From NCBI GenBank assembly GCA_009787695.1, contig WQSW01000014.1:1-53063 (forward strand): a DNA stretch of 53,063 bases, in the 5' to 3' direction. The stretch's first letter is position 1. Each line of letters starts with the position of its first letter. This DNA is from Treponema sp. (GTDB lineage: Bacteria > Spirochaetota > Spirochaetia > Treponematales > Breznakiellaceae). Below are positions 49,359 through 53,063 of this stretch, piece by piece. The notes beneath the pieces were generated by a model that was not told the DNA's origin, ran no database searches, and saw only the letters and a list, made by a program, of their open reading frames with translations. A program made the position numbers and the translations under genes.

Positions 49359-50264
49359 CTATTCATCATCATAAATTTTATCAACATCAACCTGAATTTG
49401 ATCATCGTCATCATCATCAACTTCTTCGTCGGCTTTTGCAGCTCTGTATGCTTCTTCTGTTGTGTAAGCTGAATATTGGTCGGGTTTTATTTCCCTGTCT
49501 TCTTCTTTCATGGAAACATCATTTAAAATACTTTCCATATCTTCATCTTCGTCACCTAAGGTTTCGATGATCTTTAAACCAACTTCGTTATCAGCTTCAA
49601 TTACTGCATTTGCAATGATCTGTGTAAAGAGTGTAATCGCTCTGATTGCATCATCATTTCCCGGTATGGGATAATCGATACCTTCGGGGTTACAGTTTGT
49701 GTCAACAACAGCCACGATGGGGATGCCCTGTCTCTTTGCTTCTGCAACAGCGATTGCCTCTTTGCGTGTGTCGATGATGAAAAGAATGCCCGGAAGCTCT
49801 TTCATTTCTTTAATACCGCCAAGATTTTTTTGAAGTTTGATGCGTTCTTTTCCAAGCGAAGCAATTTCTTTTTTAGTAAGATTTTCGAATGTACCGTCAA
49901 CTTCCATTTTTTCTAGTTTTTTAAGGCGTAAAAGCGATTTCTTGATTGTACTGAAATTTGTCAACATTCCGCCTAACCAGCGGTTGTTTACAAAGTACAT
50001 TCCGCAGCGCTCGGCTTCTTTTTGTACTGCCTGTTGGGCTTGTTTTTTTGTACCGATAAAAAGCACGGTTTTATTTGCCGCTACGGTTTTGCGGACAGCC
50101 TCGTAAGCGTCCTTGATAGACTGGATCGTCTTTTGCAGATCGATGATGTGAATGCCGTTCCTTTCTGCGAAGATATATTTCTTCATTCTTGGATCCCAGC
50201 GTTTCACTTGGTGGCCGAAATGCACTCCTGATTCAAGGAGATTCTTCATTGTTACAACAGCCAA
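49359..50264 (-). CDS. rpsB: 30S ribosomal protein S2
   Basis: 301 residues from a TTG start (50262-50264) with AGGAGG upstream. [20 protein letters not shown] and [12 protein letters not shown] are typical S2. The last about 60 residues form a very acidic tail ([20 protein letters not shown]), longer than most S2. The leader has three hairpins. Confidence 0.96.
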   Translation of the reverse strand: MAVVTMKNLLESGVHFGHQVKRWDPRMKKYIFAERNGIHIIDLQKTIQSIKDAYEAVRKTVAANKTVLFIGTKKQAQQAVQKEAERCGMYFVNNRWLGGMLTNFSTIKKSLLRLKKLEKMEVDGTFENLTKKEIASLGKERIKLQKNLGGIKEMKELPGILFIIDTRKEAIAVAEAKRQGIPIVAVVDTNCNPEGIDYPIPGNDDAIRAITLFTQIIANAVIEADNEVGLKIIETLGDEDEDMESILNDVSMKEEDREIKPDQYSAYTTEEAYRAAKADEEVDDDDDDQIQVDVDKIYDDE

Positions 50265-50281
50265 AATTTCCTCCTAACATG

Positions 50282-50409
50282 GGTTTTCTTGAGATTTAAA
50301 AACCCTACCGTCACTATATCTCGTTAAAGGCAGTTTAAAACCGCTTTAACGGAAATTCGTCTACCTGTAAAATTATTACTTAAACTAAGTAAATTACTAA
50401 GGATGTCAA
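50282..50409 (-). promoter_or_regulatory. rpsB promoter region and structured leader
   Basis: -35 TTGACA is the complement of 50404-50409; the -10 is unclear. Downstream hairpins: TTACTTA/TAAGTAA 50376-50392; CGTTAAAG/CTTTAACG, about 50323-50352; GGGTTTT/AAAACCC, about 50284-50308, just before the Shine-Dalgarno. The last resembles those before flaB and rplI. Confidence 0.5.
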
Positions 50410-50473
50410 AGAAAAATTAACCGCAAAGGAGAGGTCTGATTATTCTTTTTAAAACACCGCTTAATTTTCACGA

Positions 50474-51070
50474 TTAACTTTCGTTAATTGCGTACGGGTA
50501 GCCGTTATCCTTTAGCATGACATAAAATTCGCGTAATGGCAAGCCCGCCACAGTGCTTGGAGAGCCTTTTATTTGGGTGATAAAGATGCTTGCCAGCTCT
50601 TGGATACGGTAAGCGCCTGCGACCCCCTGCCATTCGTTGGTATTAAGATACCATTCGATTTCTTCATCTGTTAAGGCAGCAAAGGTAACGGTGCAGGAAG
50701 CGGAGGTAGTATCGATTTTTTTTGTAGATCCATTGTAAAGAGCGATGGAGGAGACAACCTTATGTTGTTTTCCTGACAATTCCTTTAACATTAAAGCCGC
50801 TTCTTCCCGGTCAGCAGGTTTGCCGAAAATTTTATCATCAAGGGAAATAACTGTATCCCCTGCGCAGATCCACTTGGGCAAACGGCCGCTCATCATTTCG
50901 ATTGCTCTTTCCACTTTTTTAACTGCAAGCTCGACTGTTAGCTTTTTCGGGTTTGTTTGTTGAACAAGGCTCTCGTCGACATCAGCTTTCAGGATACTGA
51001 AGGGTAAACCCATCAATTTAAAGTACTCCTGCCGACGCAAAGAGCCTGATGCAAGAATTATTGATTCCAT
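50474..51070 (-). CDS. maf: Maf-family nucleoside triphosphate pyrophosphatase
   Basis: 198 residues from the second ATG (51068-51070), chosen because MESIILASGSLRRQ fits the family start and the -10 box lies 6 nt upstream. S-L-R-R-Q, the WICAGDTVI acid site and later YRIQELASIFITQIKGSPST are typical of Maf, which hydrolyses non-canonical or excess NTPs. No Shine-Dalgarno; probably leaderless. Confidence 0.93.
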   Translation of the reverse strand: MESIILASGSLRRQEYFKLMGLPFSILKADVDESLVQQTNPKKLTVELAVKKVERAIEMMSGRLPKWICAGDTVISLDDKIFGKPADREEAALMLKELSGKQHKVVSSIALYNGSTKKIDTTSASCTVTFAALTDEEIEWYLNTNEWQGVAGAYRIQELASIFITQIKGSPSTVAGLPLREFYVMLKDNGYPYAINES

Positions 51071-51076
51071 TAACAT

Positions 51077-51082
51077 ATTATA
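51077..51082 (-). promoter_or_regulatory. -10 box of maf
   Basis: Perfect TATAAT (complement of 51077-51082), 6 nt before the chosen start; no convincing -35. Confidence 0.5.
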
Positions 51083-51122
51083 GTTTAATTTTGAGCGGGC
51101 TGGCTAGGGGGTAGTTTATAAA

Positions 51123-51148
51123 ATGGGATTAAGATGATCCGCTGATTT
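51123..51148. repeat. Dispersed 26-bp repeat, copy 2
   Basis: Begins ATGGGATTAAGATGATCCGC and matches 16908-16933 in 25 of 26 positions. Its end forms a small hairpin ATCCGC/GCGGAT (51137-51156) followed by T-run on the plus strand. It lies between maf and the hydrolase gene. Confidence 0.75.
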
Positions 51149-51184
51149 TTGCGGATTTTTCGGATTAATGTAGATTTTTACAGC

Positions 51185-52174
51185 CTAATTAGCTTCCCAA
51201 AAAGCAACATCCCTAGTTTGAACTGTAGACCATAATGGGCGGAGGTTATGATCCGCTTCTGCGTAAATCTCGTAACGGAAAATAATTCTGCCTATTCTCT
51301 CTGAATCGCGGCGGGTGTTTTCGCTTTCAATCGCTTTTGAAAGAGCGTCATTCCATGCTTTGGGAACTGAAGTATCATTTACTCCCTGATGAAGTAATAT
51401 GCGGGTACCCGGTGCGATCTTATTTAAATTATTAATTAACGAAAAATTAGAGGAGGTATAATCCTTTCTAAATTGTACAACCCATGAAGCGCTGCCCCGC
51501 CCGTAATGTTCCGCGCTCTCCGGGAAAGACAAACCGACAGGCGCCCACAGGACTGCTGTAACAGGTTTTTGTATAACTTCTAAAAAGTGCAATGATACCT
51601 GCCCGCCGTTACTGTGACCCCAAATAACAATTTTTTTAAATGAAGATGGGAGGGGTATTCTATCAGCTTGTGTTACTGAGGAGTTATATTGAAAAACAGG
51701 CTGCTCCATACTTTTATAAATTTCAACTGCATTTATCGTTGAGTAAAATTGATGCAAATAAGTAGGGGAGGGTGTTGGCGAAGAAGAGGCGTAACCTAAA
51801 AAATCAGGCGCAATTACAGCCCATCCCTGTTCAAGATATGCTACTGAAGGATTTTCTGTGCCTTTTCCTGTATAATAATTGACAGGACTCTGATGGCCTC
51901 TTAGCATAACAATAATTCCTTTAATATTCTGCGGATTAATTGCAGGAATGTTTAAACGAGCACTTACCGTCAGCCCCATAGAAGTATAGGTTACGTTATA
52001 CGCATATTGAATTTCATTTTTAAAAGCGAGATTTTGAATAGTGACAGGACTTGTTCTATATTGATATGTTTGAAGGCTGATAATAGAATAATCATTAACA
52101 GTTCTAGTTTGAGCGCCCAAATGCACTGCCGAATATAAAAATGCTAATAGAATGAATAATGTGTATCTTTTCAT
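51185..52174 (-). CDS. Exported alpha/beta hydrolase (BAAT/peptidase S9-like)
   Basis: 329 residues with signal peptide (KRYTLFILLAFLYSAVHLGA). Nucleophile elbow G-H-S-N-G-G, the LLHQGVNDTSVP acid segment and the AEADHN histidine segment give a complete alpha/beta-hydrolase triad. GWAVIAPDFLGYASS is typical of S9/acetyl-xylan-esterase-like enzymes. It likely cleaves esters or peptides in the periplasm; substrate unknown. Confidence 0.85.
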   Translation of the reverse strand: MKRYTLFILLAFLYSAVHLGAQTRTVNDYSIISLQTYQYRTSPVTIQNLAFKNEIQYAYNVTYTSMGLTVSARLNIPAINPQNIKGIIVMLRGHQSPVNYYTGKGTENPSVAYLEQGWAVIAPDFLGYASSSPTPSPTYLHQFYSTINAVEIYKSMEQPVFQYNSSVTQADRIPLPSSFKKIVIWGHSNGGQVSLHFLEVIQKPVTAVLWAPVGLSFPESAEHYGRGSASWVVQFRKDYTSSNFSLINNLNKIAPGTRILLHQGVNDTSVPKAWNDALSKAIESENTRRDSERIGRIIFRYEIYAEADHNLRPLWSTVQTRDVAFWEAN

Positions 52175-52238
52175 AATATTAATATATCATAAGAATATAA
52201 GAAATTCTATTATTTTGCTTCTTCCTCATACCAATTAA

Positions 52239-52364
52239 CATATTTTATTAAACGAAATCCCAAATTTCCTAGAGGTCTTTAATACCCTTTTAAGAGAAGA
52301 AGACAGAGAAGAAATAAATCAAATTGACGAAAACCAGATTAAATCAGGGATAAGTCATATATAA
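52239..52364 (+). pseudogene. Possible coding remnant
   Basis: An open frame without start reads HILLNEIPNFLEVFNTLLRE then EDREEINQIDENQIKSGISH and ends TAA at 52362-52364, overlapping the next gene's 3' end. On the opposite strand, 52210-52278 reads GNLGFRLIKYVNWYEEEAK, similar to the end of FGE/SUMF1-like proteins. At most one is genuine. Both suggest decayed DNA. Confidence 0.2.
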
Positions 52365-52689
52365 TCTTTTCACAAGACCATGTACTTGTTTCTACATTAG
52401 ATAATTCACGTATATCAATTTCATTATCCATAACAGGCTGAGATATCCCATTAAGTTCATTTTCTTTAATAGTTGTATAAAAATGATACTCAGAATCACT
52501 TATTAAAGAAAGTAATTCTTTGGTTAGAAAATCATTGTTTGCATACAAATCTGTAGATATAACTGGAATCACATCTCCAACCAAAGAAGATTTAAAATCT
52601 TTAAAATTATTTACATAATCAATATTTGAAAGTTTCGATAAATTATCTTTATCAAATTCTGTTACAAATGCAATTACTTTTCTCGGCAT
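52339..52689 (-). CDS. Small hypothetical protein
   Basis: 116 residues, reading MPRKVIAFVTEFDKDNLSKL then SNIDYVNNFKDFKSSLVGDV. A good AAGGAAAGAA site precedes the ATG. No family recognised; probably cytoplasmic, acidic. Confidence 0.55.
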   Translation of the reverse strand: MPRKVIAFVTEFDKDNLSKLSNIDYVNNFKDFKSSLVGDVIPVISTDLYANNDFLTKELLSLISDSEYHFYTTIKENELNGISQPVMDNEIDIRELSNVETSTWSCEKIIYDLSLI

Positions 52690-52952
52690 ATTCTTTCCTT
52701 CCTGTATATATAAATTAAATATTAAGTACTATTTTGTCAATCATGTATAAAATATCAGAATCAAGCCATCATAGCGCCTTTATACCTGATTGTATAAAAG
52801 TAGTTTATAGCGGTTTCCTCTGTGGGGAACTTTTAATTAAATTCAAAATAGGTCATTTTTTAAAATCTCCGTCTATTCAATTAATAGATAGACGTAAATT
52901 TTAAGTTTTATGACCGCTGGATTAGACCGGAGTTGTTAGGTATACGTGATGA
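52690..52952. other. Gene-free stretch with a long imperfect palindrome
   Basis: Within the roughly 300 bp without a gene, GGTCAT, TTAAAAT and CGTCTAT (52851-52876) pair with ATAGACG, ATTTTAA and ATGACC (52889-52915). An alternative AGCGGT/ACCGCT pairing (52809 and 52913) competes. It lies upstream of the next gene's promoter, so it may be an operator or end of another transcript. Confidence 0.4.
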
Positions 52953-52958
52953 TATAAT
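52950..52958 (+). promoter_or_regulatory. Extended -10 promoter of the last gene
   Basis: TGATATAAT (extended -10) with TTGTTA 14 bp upstream. Transcription would begin about 23 nt before the ATG at 52989. Confidence 0.5.
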
Positions 52959-52988
52959 TGCGTTAAATTATATACGGAGGTTTTGTAT

Positions 52989-53063
52989 ATGGAGAATACA
53001 TTAAATATTCATATCATAAAAACATTAAGTTTGTTTGGAATAATCGGGGCTGTATTCTATTTT
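52989..53063 (+). CDS. N-terminal fragment of a membrane protein, cut by window edge
   Basis: GGAGG then 8 nt then ATG. The 25 visible residues read MENTLNIHIIKTLSLFGIIG then AVFYF, which looks like the start of a membrane helix. No family can be named. Confidence 0.5.
   Translation, partial: MENTLNIHIIKTLSLFGIIGAVFYF

Noticed and set aside
52210-52278. FGE/SUMF1-like C-terminal remnant on the minus strand
   Set aside because: Only 22 codons with a stop just upstream; similarity to GFRL endings is too short to rely on.

Overview
The window is a chromosomal segment of a spirochete, most likely a gut- or rumen-type Treponema relative. The evidence is a spiro-SPASM radical-SAM protein, periplasmic-type FlaB flagellins, a TIGR03545/TIGR03546 gene pair, and the blocks flaB-flaG-fliD-PilZ, rpsF-ssb-rpsR-DUF2232-rplI-dnaB and rpsB-tsf-frr-cdsA-dxr-rseP. 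The DNA is AT-rich. Names are read from protein motifs and remembered family features; no database search was run.

Layout. 1-5.6 kb: a cut-off Rpn-family nuclease/transposase start, then a minus-strand glycan-type cluster (spiro-SPASM, GT2-like protein, SpsF-like cytidylyltransferase, PseG-methyltransferase fusion). 5.6-10 kb: a giant DUF4116 repeat protein, a HicB antitoxin with an N-terminally shortened HicA, and tRNA-Glu(CTC). 10-17 kb: NDK-like double protein, apt, flavodoxin-like protein, exported protein, mfd. 17-24.7 kb: exported serine protease, TIGR03545/TIGR03546, two signal peptidase I paralogues and hemW. 24.7-29.6 kb: PAS-HD-GYP, tsaB, outer-membrane-type protein and XRE regulator, a HI1419/HI1420-type toxin-antitoxin pair, tsaE. 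29.6-36.5 kb: PilZ protein, fliD, flaG and two flaB genes. 36.8-41.3 kb: ribosomal/replication operon on the plus strand. 41.4-50.3 kb: ComFB-like protein, beta-propeller and CpXC proteins, then rseP-dxr-cdsA-frr-tsf-rpsB. 50.4-53 kb: maf, an exported alpha/beta hydrolase, a small unknown gene, and the start of a gene leaving the window.

The most striking feature is not protein coding. The intergenic DNA around flaB1, flaB2 and flaG and before rplI is packed with consecutive stem-loops, often with little or no spacing and ending just before the ribosome-binding site. Most imperfections in these stems are C/A on the plus strand where the gene is on the minus strand (so G-U in the transcript), and G/T where the gene is on the plus strand, which points to selection on the RNA. 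Hairpins presenting GGA in their loops lie 23-25 nt upstream of both flaB start codons, and a third lies in the flaG leader. In flaB1 this contains CAAGGAUG, matching the core of the CsrA binding consensus, with a second GGA at the Shine-Dalgarno. Translational control by CsrA is therefore a natural inference.

Other unusual points: hemW has no ATG/GTG/TTG ahead of its iron-sulfur motif and apparently starts at AUU; four genes (lepB, the HI1419-like toxin, maf, ndk-like) have a -10 box 5-7 nt before the start codon and no Shine-Dalgarno, suggesting leaderless mRNAs; one signal peptidase has Thr at the nucleophile position; and three proteins linked to cyclic-di-GMP (HD-GYP, PilZ, ComFB) flank or lie near the flagellar genes.
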